Source: Parcubacteria group bacterium CG11_big_fil_rev_8_21_14_0_20_39_22
GTDB lineage: Bacteria > Patescibacteriota > Minisyncoccia > Phycocordibacterales > GCA-002787175
DNA: 5,853 nt
Assembly (NCBI GenBank): GCA_002787175.1
Contig: PCWC01000038.1
Span: 1-5,853 of the forward strand
Direction: 5' to 3'
The notes under the pieces were generated by a model. That model saw only the letters and a program-made list of their open reading frames with translations, ran no database searches and was not told where the DNA came from. The first letter of the stretch is position 1. Each line of letters begins with the position of its first letter. Position numbers and translations under genes: made by a program. Of this stretch, positions 1 to 5,456 are shown piece after piece.

Positions 1-32
1 CTAGTTTTTGTTTTTAGATTCTTTTTCATTTT

Positions 33-71
33 TGTCTGATTAATTGATAGATTACTCTATGTTATCAGACA
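33..71. repeat. Nested inverted repeat near the left edge
   Basis: The arms TGTCTGAT (33-40) and ATCAGACA (64-71) are perfect complements. Inside them ATAGA (47-51) and TCTAT (56-60) form a second small stem. Neither strand has a good T-run after it, so a terminator call is weak. It could be a short operator or a degraded element end, and no gene is attached to it inside the window. Confidence 0.3.
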
Positions 72-120
72 CACTTTATTTTACAGTCCCAAAGAAAAAA
101 AACTCCTTTCTCTTTCTCTC

Positions 121-162
121 TAAAAACCCGCCTGCTCCCGACCATCGGGAGGGCTGGCAGGC
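121..162 (-). terminator. Possible intrinsic terminator of the sugar operon
   Basis: Read on the minus strand, an outer stem GCCTGC/GCAGGC (157-162 with 130-135) encloses a perfect 6-bp hairpin TCCCGA-TGG-TCGGGA (150-136), followed by GGG and a run of five T (126-122). A six-base bulge lies on the 5' side. This is the classic order of a rho-independent terminator for transcripts coming from the right. The nearest gene end is at 506, so the 3' untranslated stretch would be about 340 bases of repeats. It may instead be one more hairpin in a repeat-rich region. Confidence 0.4.
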
Positions 163-519
163 TAACACCTAACAACTAACACCTATTCGAGTGCTGGGTG
201 CTCCCCTCATAGGGGAGAAGAAAAAACACATTCCCCTCTTTCTTCCTAACACCTACCAACTAAAACCTAACACCTACCACCTATTCTGAGGGAGGTGCTG
301 AGTCTGCGAAGCGGAGGGTGTTTCTTTTTCTTTTCTTTCTTCCTCTTCTCCTTCTTTCTTTCGTTCCCCAAATTTGAGATTTTAGATTTGATTTTTAAGA
401 TTTCCTTGTGCTACCTGTTATACGCTACATGTTTTATTTTTTTTACCCCAAAAACTACCAACTATCCCCCCTCTCTCCTTCTTCCTAAAAGCTAACAACT
501 AAAACCTAATAACTATTCC
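162..519. repeat. Cluster of degenerate 7-bp tandem arrays (CTA heptads)
   Basis: Heptamers starting with CTA occur in phase in separate arrays: 162-189 (4 units), 246-287 (6), 485-519 (5), plus weaker 411-431 (3 units, CTACCTG type, the middle one lacking CTA) and 455-468 (2). The main consensus is CTAAMAM (typical units CTAACAC, CTAAAAC, CTAACAA). The three main arrays all end in a CTATTC unit. There are no unique spacers, so this is not CRISPR. The arrays are separated by pyrimidine-rich DNA and a 7-bp hairpin (CTCCCCT-CAT-AGGGGAG, 201-217). The rightmost array runs into the end of the phosphatase gene. The stretch 1-505 has no credible gene. Confidence 0.75.
376..403. repeat. Second heptad family (nAGATTT)
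   Basis: Four consecutive 7-base units, GAGATTT, TAGATTT, GATTTTT and AAGATTT, lie directly before the CTACCTG-type heptads at 411-431. The sequence differs from the CTA family but the period is the same. The region is AT-rich, so some of the apparent period could be low complexity. Confidence 0.45.
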
Positions 520-1354
520 GGTATTCTTCCTCACTTATAACACCCCAATACAGCATCCCTTCCAAAATACCGGATGCGTAATTACCGTTTAGAGGATCTC
601 TTCCCTCTGCAAAATAAATTGTTTCCTTTATTCTCTCTTCAGGCAGCTTTTCTTTGATTTCCTTTCTTACTTTATCTGAGCCGTTTTTTACCAAAATCCC
701 CTTATAACCTTTCAAAAAGGCGAGTAAGTCATTACCGCTATCTCCGCAAAATATTACTTTTGAAGTATCGATTCCCGATTCTTGCCGAACAAATTCTATA
801 GCCGTTTGCTTTGTTGCTCCCTGTGGCACAATGTCTATAAGACCGACACCGCGTATTGGGTCAATACTTGAAATAATTTTCGCTGTAATTCCTCTATCTC
901 TTACTATTCTATTCTCAAGTAGAGATGCCAGATCGTCAATTGATTCCGGTACTGACACATAGAAACTTACCTTAAACTCGTTTAGGTTTTCAGCTTCTTG
1001 CAGTTCAAGTCTTTCGACTTCTTTGCCAATCTCCCTAAGTTCCTCGAAATTCCATCCTGGAGTCTCCGTACGAATTTTCTCAGACCACTTATCATAAAAA
1101 ACAAGTTCGCCGTCGACTTTCTTATATATTGTCGTGCCGACATCACCGATAAAGAAATCCGGTAGTTCTATTTCATATTCTGAAATTGCAGATTTCAAGA
1201 GTTTTAAACTTCGACCCGATACATAGGCAAGACAGATATTATGCTTTTTTATAATTTCAAAAAATTTTGGAAGGACATTGTCGTTCTCTTCTTTGCCATT
1301 TGGCAAAAGAGTCCTGTCGAGATCACTACATAGTAAATATCTTGAATCCATCAT
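506..1354 (-). CDS. HAD-family sugar-phosphate phosphatase, sucrose-6-phosphate phosphatase-like
   Basis: This 282-residue cytosolic hydrolase probably removes phosphate from a sugar phosphate, most likely sucrose 6-phosphate. Visible HAD motifs are DLD at 11-13 (nucleophile D11, acid/base D13), SGR at 46-48, K182, and GDSGND at 204-209 for Mg2+ binding. The long stretch between motifs II and III fits the C2-type cap of HAD subclass IIB. VGTTIY (72-77) and the AEG...GILEG tail (about 249-265) resemble the sucrose-phosphatase family. Related alternatives are mannosyl-3-phosphoglycerate or trehalose phosphatase. Its ATG overlaps the TGA of the upstream invertase-like gene (ATGA), and no Shine-Dalgarno is visible, so translation is probably coupled. 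A second ATG follows immediately and could also serve. The last codons and the TAG stop lie in a heptad repeat. The HAD call is firm; the substrate is inferred. Confidence 0.85.
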   Translation of the reverse strand: MMDSRYLLCSDLDRTLLPNGKEENDNVLPKFFEIIKKHNICLAYVSGRSLKLLKSAISEYEIELPDFFIGDVGTTIYKKVDGELVFYDKWSEKIRTETPGWNFEELREIGKEVERLELQEAENLNEFKVSFYVSVPESIDDLASLLENRIVRDRGITAKIISSIDPIRGVGLIDIVPQGATKQTAIEFVRQESGIDTSKVIFCGDSGNDLLAFLKGYKGILVKNGSDKVRKEIKEKLPEERIKETIYFAEGRDPLNGNYASGILEGMLYWGVISEEEYRNSY

Positions 1355-2538
1355 AAGAATACTTTTTGTGAAATTTTATCTCCTCCGGATTTATAGGCGA
1401 TAATATAAGCCGCCGCCGAAAATCCGAGACAATCGGTACCCATAGGTTTATAATCTTTGCCATTAAAATACTCGGGAAAAGTATACTCACCATCTTTTAA
1501 GACCTGAGCAAATTCTTTCAAATGTTTTTCCCTATCTTTCACATCAACTGAAGAAAGGAAAAATCCATGTACCAAAGTCCAAAGTCCTCCATTGTGATAT
1601 TCGTATGGCTTGTTTTTAAAGCCGTATAGATGATTGCTCTTTAAATGCTCAAAATTATCATCACCTTCTTTAATAACAGGGTCAAACGCCGGCAGTATGG
1701 GAAAATCAGGTTTTTGTAACTTAAAAATATTTTCGGCAATCTCTTTTTTCTCATCCGGAGTCGGTATAGATGAATGCAAAAGCAAGGCAGTGGCAAAAAC
1801 ATCGCTATGAAAACGTACGCTATGGTTTGTAAAATACGTTACAGGCGATACCGACTTCCTTTCCGTGAGTGCCTTTTCAAAAAGTTGTTTATCATATATA
1901 TGAGGATCATCACTATACTCTTTTTTAGGTAGATAATTTACTTTTATAAGTTCCGACAAAAAATCCTTTTTTTCAATTATTTTAGTATCGCCGGTTAAAA
2001 GTCCGTATAGAGAAAGTGCGAAATAATAGAGCATTTCATCAAATAAAACATAGCCGTGATTTATGTATTCATCGGCCCAGTCACCACCCTGCGGTATATA
2101 CAAAAGACCACGTCCATTTAGTTCGAGGCATTTTAAATAAAAAAGAGCTTTCTCGACCGACTCTTTAAATTGACCAAATACCGAATTGTCTTTTGTAACA
2201 AGTGCATACTTACAAACACCTATAACATACCAAACAGTAGCATCGACTCTACCGACAGTAGTACCGTAACTGATTTTACCATCAGAAATAGAAACATTAC
2301 TTGGGATTCTTCCGGTCTCGTCTTGATTATCCTGTAAAGTTATAAGAGTTTTATAAAATGTTGCTTCGAGATCTTTATCCTCGGAAAGTAGCGCGGCGAG
2401 ACCAGCCACAACTCCGTCGCGAGCCCAAACCCTTTTGTAATTTGCGACGTCTTTCACTGATGCTGTAAAGCCCGATTCGGTCGAGAGCTGGTGCAAAAGT
2501 TTGACACTCTTTTCATACGCTTCTTCTCTTACGTCCAT
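1351..2538 (-). CDS. Six-hairpin glycosidase, neutral/alkaline invertase (GH100)-like
   Basis: A 395-residue soluble protein with no signal peptide. The order of motifs matches (alpha/alpha)6-barrel glycosidases of the GH100 neutral-invertase type: WARD at 38-41, RVDATVW at 97-103 with D99 at the place of the catalytic acid, GDWADEY at 152-158, YHNGGLW at 314-320, and PEYF at 355-358 with E356 at the place of the second carboxylate. The likely reaction is hydrolysis of sucrose to glucose and fructose. Automatic annotation might instead say amylo-alpha-1,6-glucosidase or glycogen-debranching-like, because that superfamily shares the fold. It is somewhat shorter than typical GH100 enzymes. The next gene overlaps its stop codon and encodes a sucrose-phosphatase-like enzyme, which supports a sucrose role. 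The start is the ATG at 2538, preceded by an extended -10 box only 8 bases upstream, so the mRNA may be nearly leaderless. Confidence 0.8.
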   Translation of the reverse strand: MDVREEAYEKSVKLLHQLSTESGFTASVKDVANYKRVWARDGVVAGLAALLSEDKDLEATFYKTLITLQDNQDETGRIPSNVSISDGKISYGTTVGRVDATVWYVIGVCKYALVTKDNSVFGQFKESVEKALFYLKCLELNGRGLLYIPQGGDWADEYINHGYVLFDEMLYYFALSLYGLLTGDTKIIEKKDFLSELIKVNYLPKKEYSDDPHIYDKQLFEKALTERKSVSPVTYFTNHSVRFHSDVFATALLLHSSIPTPDEKKEIAENIFKLQKPDFPILPAFDPVIKEGDDNFEHLKSNHLYGFKNKPYEYHNGGLWTLVHGFFLSSVDVKDREKHLKEFAQVLKDGEYTFPEYFNGKDYKPMGTDCLGFSAAAYIIAYKSGGDKISQKVFL

Positions 2539-2546
2539 ATCTCAAT

Positions 2547-2555
2547 ATTGTAACA
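2547..2555 (-). promoter_or_regulatory. Extended -10 promoter of the sugar operon
   Basis: On the minus strand TGTTACAAT fits the extended -10 pattern TGn-TAnnnT. The box ends 8 bases before the ATG at 2538, placing the likely transcription start within a few bases of the start codon. No good -35 box is seen, which is usual with an extended -10, and there is no Shine-Dalgarno. Confidence 0.45.
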
Positions 2556-2576
2556 TATCGACAGGGTATAAATAGG

Positions 2577-2636
2577 AATTTTCAATTTTAAATTATAAAT
2601 TTTAAAAGAATTTTCAATTCTTAATTTCTAATCAAT
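2577..2636. repeat. AT-rich heptad arrays (AATTTTN)
   Basis: Two runs of four 7-base units, each beginning AAT, occur at 2577-2604 (units such as AATTTTC, AATTTTA, AATTATA) and 2609-2636, with four bases between them. Both runs begin with AATTTTC. Similar A/T heptads recur at 2686-2706. The array lies just upstream of the sugar-operon promoter. Low complexity may explain part of the pattern. Confidence 0.45.
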
Positions 2637-2654
2637 AAACAATTTCTGAAGGTG

Positions 2655-2771
2655 TAAACTCTGCTCCCCATCTTCAGTTTAAGGGATTTAAAATTTAAGA
2701 ATTATAAACGACGTAGGGCGAGAGAAGTGGGAGAAATTCTGATTTCTCACATTTCCGAGCCGAGGAGTTTA
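2655..2771. repeat. Imperfect inverted-repeat element with central palindrome
   Basis: TAAACTC-TGCTC (2655-2666) is the reverse complement of GAGC...GAGTTTA (2757-2771) apart from a three-base gap. Inside lies a 7-bp hairpin GAGAAAT-TCTG-ATTTCTC (2731-2748) in a purine-rich stretch. CTGAAG/CTTCAG (2646-2651/2672-2677) and TAAACT/AGTTTA (2655-2660/2676-2681) are alternative local stems. No gene is visible in 2539-2826. It may be a decayed MITE-like element. Confidence 0.35.
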
Positions 2772-2827
2772 TATGAGGGTAGAATACCGCTTTTATTTAT
2801 AAAAATTCAAAAATTACAAAATCAACT

Positions 2828-2848
2828 ACCACCGCCAGAGGCGGTGGT
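2828..2848 (-). repeat. IS200 right-end subterminal hairpin
   Basis: A perfect 9-bp stem with a 3-base loop, 45 bases downstream of the transposase stop. Its 21 bases are identical to the hairpin at the other end of the element. It is the probable binding site for the TnpA dimer on single-stranded DNA. Confidence 0.8.
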
Positions 2849-2893
2849 ATGAACACCATCCTGGAAGGCAATATGTTACTTAATGTTATTAAA

Positions 2894-3310
2894 TTACCCT
2901 CGTTGTTCTCGTTCCTGTTGCCATTTTACATACTTCTTGATTTGGTCTTCGTTTAGTCCGACAGTGGATACACAGTACCCTCTCGACCAGATGTGCCTAC
3001 CCCAGTATCGCTTTGTCAGTTCTTTATGTTCTCCGAATAATTTTAATGCGATTTTACCCTTCAGGAACCCTAGGATTTCCGATACGGAGTATTTAGGAGG
3101 AATGGAGATGATTAGATGGACGTGGTCACTTTGTATATTTATCTCTTCGATTGTGACATAGTCTTTCTGTCCGCACAAGCGGTATATATTGTTACGCACA
3201 AATACTTCGACCTTTCCTTCCAGGACTTTGTATCGGTATTTGGGACAAAATATGATATGATATTTACATAGCCACACGGTGTGTGACAAACGTTTGTATT
3301 GTGATTTCAT
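2894..3310 (-). CDS. tnpA: IS200/IS605-family transposase TnpA (HUH/Y1)
   Basis: This 138-residue, full-length single-domain transposase cuts and rejoins single-stranded DNA at the element ends. The HUH motif is H63-V64-H65 (HVHLII), and the catalytic tyrosine is Y127 in KKYVKWQ, with Q131 four residues on as in IS608 TnpA. The N-terminal KYHIIFCPKYR (16-26) and the GYCVSTVGLNEDQ stretch (111-123) are family signatures. A REP-associated transposase is less likely, as the protein has the short canonical IS200 form. The ATG at 3310 keeps the whole N-terminal signature. A strong stem-loop abuts the start codon and may limit translation. No TnpB gene or remnant is visible. Confidence 0.93.
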   Translation of the reverse strand: MKSQYKRLSHTVWLCKYHIIFCPKYRYKVLEGKVEVFVRNNIYRLCGQKDYVTIEEINIQSDHVHLIISIPPKYSVSEILGFLKGKIALKLFGEHKELTKRYWGRHIWSRGYCVSTVGLNEDQIKKYVKWQQEREQRG

Positions 3311-3340
3311 AGCTTCAGTTCGCCTTCCGGACTGGAGCTA
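3310..3340 (-). promoter_or_regulatory. 5'-leader stem-loop at the tnpA start codon
   Basis: Positions 3310-3322 pair with 3328-3340 across a 5-base loop, with two G-T pairs when read on the plus strand (A-C mismatches in the tnpA mRNA). The stem includes the A of the ATG. A GGAAGG stretch (about 3330-3325) that could serve as ribosome-binding site lies in and next to the loop. IS200 of Salmonella is known to repress tnpA through a leader hairpin, so a similar role is plausible here. Confidence 0.5.
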
Positions 3341-3387
3341 TGTTTATTTTACAGTATTGAATGTACAGGTAGAACCATTTTCCAGTC

Positions 3388-3408
3388 ACCACCGCCAGAG
3401 GCGGTGGT
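3388..3408 (-). repeat. IS200 left-end subterminal hairpin
   Basis: Identical 21-base copy of the right-end hairpin, 77 bases upstream of the tnpA start. It marks the left end of the element relative to the transposase. Confidence 0.8.
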
Positions 3409-3462
3409 TTAGGCTGCGCAATTAAAAATTTATACATACGGTGAGTGTTTTCCCGACCGAAG

Positions 3463-3492
3463 CCCTAGTACCAGAGCACAGCTCGATACGGG
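3463..3492. other. Unassigned hairpin between IS200 and the MITE
   Basis: CCC, GTA and GAGC (3463-3465, 3468-3470, 3474-3477) pair in order with GCTC, TAC and GGG (3481-3484, 3487-3492), with small internal loops and an ACA apical loop. It lies in a GC-richer patch (about 3440-3500) unlike its AT-rich surroundings. No tRNA or known riboswitch can be recognised. The stretch 3409-3533 holds no gene. Confidence 0.25.
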
Positions 3493-3534
3493 ACAGGCAA
3501 CTAAGAAATTTACCAAATTCTAAAGTTCTACTTA

Positions 3535-3718
3535 GAACCTGTTCACAATCTCATCGCTGAAATATAGCTAAAAGCATACGCTCGTCCGTCAAAACAATAA
3601 ATTCGGGCTGCAAAACTTCGCTTCGTCCTCATTGAATCTTGGATTCACTTCGGACTCCATCTCGTTTTTCGCTCGAAATTTTATTGTTTTACTCGGACGC
3701 GAGATTGTGAACAGGTTC
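3535..3718. mobile_element. MITE-like element with 18-bp terminal inverted repeats
   Basis: The ends GAACCTGTTCACAATCTC (3535-3552) and its exact reverse complement (3701-3718) enclose 148 bp with no protein gene. Both ends are flanked by TTA (3532-3534 and 3719-3721), a likely 3-bp target duplication. Further inside, AAAACAATAAA (3591-3601) pairs with TTTATTGTTTT (3680-3690), and TGAATC-TTG-GATTCA (3633-3647) forms the apex, so the whole unit can fold into one long imperfect hairpin. Target duplications of the TNA type are known for IS1031-group IS5-family elements, which makes an IS5-like parent plausible. The parent transposase is not in the window. Confidence 0.65.
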
Positions 3719-4276
3719 TTAAAACCCCGATGCAATCAGAGCAATAAACCACACTATCAAAACTATAAATACCAATATAGCGGGTGAACTATGCTTCTTC
3801 TCTGAAAAAATTCCAATTTTTTCTCTTGTTAAACAAGTTAAGACGATTATAAACGCCGCAAAAGAAAGTATTATCATCGAAGAGAAAGACCTTTCGAGAA
3901 TTTCTCCACCCATAACTTCCCAAATCGAAAGAGCCCCGAGAAGAGCAAGAATCGATACACACACGACAAGAAAGACGGTCGTTGTCTGCCTGATACCAGC
4001 AAATGCTTTGTGAGGCACTGCTTCACTTATCTGACTTTGCATTGCACCCGGAGCTTCGGGAGCATCACTCCCCTCTTTTGCCAACTTATGCTTCTCCGAA
4101 GCATTTCCCGCCACCGCTATAATTATAGAGGCAAAAGCGATAAGTCCTATAGTCTTAAAGGACTTTGATATCACATCATCGTCCAATAGATTCCAAACCC
4201 CGAATACCGAAATTACCGCAAGTATCGCAACACAACCGATAAAAAGATATGCGATTGAATTTTGTATTTTTTCCAT
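3719..4276 (-). CDS. Membrane protein with internal duplication, unknown function
   Basis: 185 residues, about five membrane segments (roughly 9-30, 41-58, 99-120, 131-148, 165-183). The first two pairs are repeats of one another: residues about 16-57 and 107-148 align at an offset of 91, with the shared pattern V-ILA, W28/W119 and SF at 39-40/130-131, followed by a hydrophobic helix. A polar linker rich in A, E, P and S (about 58-98) joins the halves. No catalytic motif is seen and I do not recognise a named family. The start lies 3 bp past the stop of the VKOR-like gene, so the two are surely co-transcribed and may act together in the membrane. No Shine-Dalgarno is visible. The TAA stop lies in the TTA repeat that borders the MITE-like element. 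Confidence 0.8.
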   Translation of the reverse strand: MEKIQNSIAYLFIGCVAILAVISVFGVWNLLDDDVISKSFKTIGLIAFASIIIAVAGNASEKHKLAKEGSDAPEAPGAMQSQISEAVPHKAFAGIRQTTTVFLVVCVSILALLGALSIWEVMGGEILERSFSSMIILSFAAFIIVLTCLTREKIGIFSEKKHSSPAILVFIVLIVWFIALIASGF

Positions 4277-4279
4277 AAA

Positions 4280-5344
4280 CTAATTTTTTATTGATAAAAC
4301 TGTTTTTTGATTTGTATACTCCACAATAACAACGATTATAGACAAAATAAGGACAAAAGCAACGATGACTATTTTTAACGGCAGGTTTGGAAAGAAATTT
4401 ATGAAAAAAGCAAAGTACCATGAAAGTGCCGCCACAGACAGAGTTCTTGTTGATGGTTTACGTAGTCTAATAGCCGAATTTTCTTCGTTTCCGAAAGGCA
4501 TATAGACTAAGAATGGCGCGTAAACTATCATTAAAACCGCACCTGAGAATGCTGCAATAAAAAGCAGTGATATTTCAAATACAAAAATACCAGAATTAAT
4601 GAGTGAAGGATAAGCAACATAAAGTGCCAGATAACTTATAATGACAAGACCAAGCCCCACCCAAACAAGCTCCGAGACGCTTTTTATACCATCGAGCTCT
4701 TTCTCATCGATTTTGTCATCCTTTAGGAAATTTCTAAACAATAGTATCGCCGCCGTTATACCACCAACACCAAAACAAAATCCCAAAAATTTCAACATCT
4801 CAAGTACCGGCTCGAAGCTCCGTAAAAATACCACTGTACTCTCAACACTCACAAGCGAAACCGTCGCGATTGAAAGAGAGAGAAGTCCGGTCAAGATACA
4901 CCAAATACACCATTTTCTTAAAATAAACGCTTGAACAAATAGAAGGTAGGCAGAAAACAACCCTGCACTAAGCGACATCAGCATAAGCAACAAAAGAGCA
5001 TTATCTTGAAACATCGAAGGGGTTGTTATAAGAGCTACATATAAAAACGTCATCACAGAAAAATAAGCCATACCGAAATATTCAAGCGATATGCCAAAAA
5101 ATTTTGCGTACTTACTACGCGTTACCGCTTCGCAATTGGATCCCGTTGGGCAGACAAGAGCTATGTTATTTGTCTTGGTATGATAGATGTTTAAAGAAAC
5201 CCCAAACCCTGCCATACTCGCAACAACTATAAACATATAAAGTCCTTCCAGATGAGGTAAAAACACAGTAAAGAAAAACCCGCCTATACCCGTGAGGACG
5301 AGCAGGAAATATAAAACCAACTGATTAGATATTCGTAATTTCAT
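4280..5344 (-). CDS. Vitamin K epoxide reductase (VKOR)-family membrane protein with extra C-terminal membrane region
   Basis: 354 residues. The N-terminal ~170 are a VKOR domain: the loop cysteines C65 and C71 lie in CPTGSNCEAV, followed by SKYAKFFGIS (77-86), and the redox pair C146-I-W-C149 sits at the start of a membrane helix. The spacing (6 between loop cysteines, 75 from C71 to C146) closely matches bacterial VKOR. Such enzymes reoxidise DsbA-like proteins and pass electrons to quinone, driving disulfide formation outside the membrane. No thioredoxin domain is fused. Instead the C-terminal half (about 180-352) adds roughly five or six membrane helices of unknown role. The gene is first in a two-gene unit. 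Its ATG at 5344 has an extended -10 box 9 bases upstream. Confidence 0.9.
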   Translation of the reverse strand: MKLRISNQLVLYFLLVLTGIGGFFFTVFLPHLEGLYMFIVVASMAGFGVSLNIYHTKTNNIALVCPTGSNCEAVTRSKYAKFFGISLEYFGMAYFSVMTFLYVALITTPSMFQDNALLLLMLMSLSAGLFSAYLLFVQAFILRKWCIWCILTGLLSLSIATVSLVSVESTVVFLRSFEPVLEMLKFLGFCFGVGGITAAILLFRNFLKDDKIDEKELDGIKSVSELVWVGLGLVIISYLALYVAYPSLINSGIFVFEISLLFIAAFSGAVLMIVYAPFLVYMPFGNEENSAIRLRKPSTRTLSVAALSWYFAFFINFFPNLPLKIVIVAFVLILSIIVVIVEYTNQKTVLSIKN

Positions 5345-5353
5345 TTAACTATA

Positions 5354-5362
5354 ATAATATCA
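5354..5362 (-). promoter_or_regulatory. Extended -10 promoter of the VKOR gene
   Basis: On the minus strand TGATATTAT matches TGn-TAnnnT. It ends 9 bases before the ATG, predicting a leader of only a few bases. No clear -35 box is visible. The regulator-type palindrome at 5458-5487 lies about 100 bases further upstream. Confidence 0.4.
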
Positions 5363-5433
5363 CGTTTAAATCATAAATTTTAAGTCGTTGTGGATTGTAG
5401 ATGTTATAGCCCCGCAACAGAGCGGACGAGAAA

Positions 5434-5447
5434 TTCTGTTAACAGAA
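5434..5447. promoter_or_regulatory. Perfect 14-bp palindrome TTCTGTTAACAGAA
   Basis: A perfect palindrome just downstream of the regulator stop codon. On the minus strand it is followed by TTTCTC, so it could be a very weak terminator. It could equally be a protein-binding site upstream of the VKOR promoter. A small CCGC/GCGG stem (5412-5415/5422-5425) is adjacent. Confidence 0.3.
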
Positions 5448-5456
5448 CAAACATAG

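Larger units (their letters stand above)
2827..3408 (-). mobile_element. IS200-type insertion sequence (IS200/IS605 family)
   Basis: A single tnpA-like gene is flanked by two copies of the same hairpin, ACCACCGCC-AGA-GGCGGTGGT, at 2828-2848 and 3388-3408. Both have the loop AGA on the plus strand, so they are direct copies, as expected for subterminal hairpins recognised on one DNA strand. The left copy has one further pair (2827/2849). The total is about 580 bp, small as usual for IS200 elements. No target duplication is expected for this family. Exact ends and target tetranucleotide cannot be fixed, because cleavage sites lie some bases outside the hairpins. The transposase is intact, so the element may be active. 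Confidence 0.85.

Noticed and set aside
201..217. CTCCCCT-CAT-AGGGGAG hairpin as a terminator
   Set aside because: Neither strand has a T-run after the stem, so it is mentioned only as a hairpin.
295..495. Plus-strand 66-codon open frame rich in F, S and L
   Set aside because: It lies in pyrimidine-rich repeat DNA, its peptide is low complexity, and it runs through several heptad arrays. There is no ribosome site or recognisable domain.
162..519. CRISPR array
   Set aside because: The units are contiguous 7-mers with no unique spacers and no repeat of typical length, and no cas gene is present.
1351..1354. Recoding of UGA as glycine, as in some CPR lineages
   Set aside because: The invertase-like gene ends sensibly at TGA in an ATGA overlap with the next gene, and no frame here needs an in-frame TGA.
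2883..3161. Plus-strand open frame of 92 codons
   Set aside because: It is antisense to the clear IS200 transposase, whose motifs are intact.
3440..3500. tRNA gene
   Set aside because: No cloverleaf with a T-loop GTTC-type motif or 7-bp acceptor stem could be laid out.
4176..4421. Minus-strand open frame of 81 codons
   Set aside because: It bridges the end of the VKOR gene and the start of the membrane protein gene in another frame and shows no motif.
4641..4934. Plus-strand open frame of 97 codons
   Set aside because: It is antisense to the VKOR gene and has a biased S/T/P-rich shadow composition.
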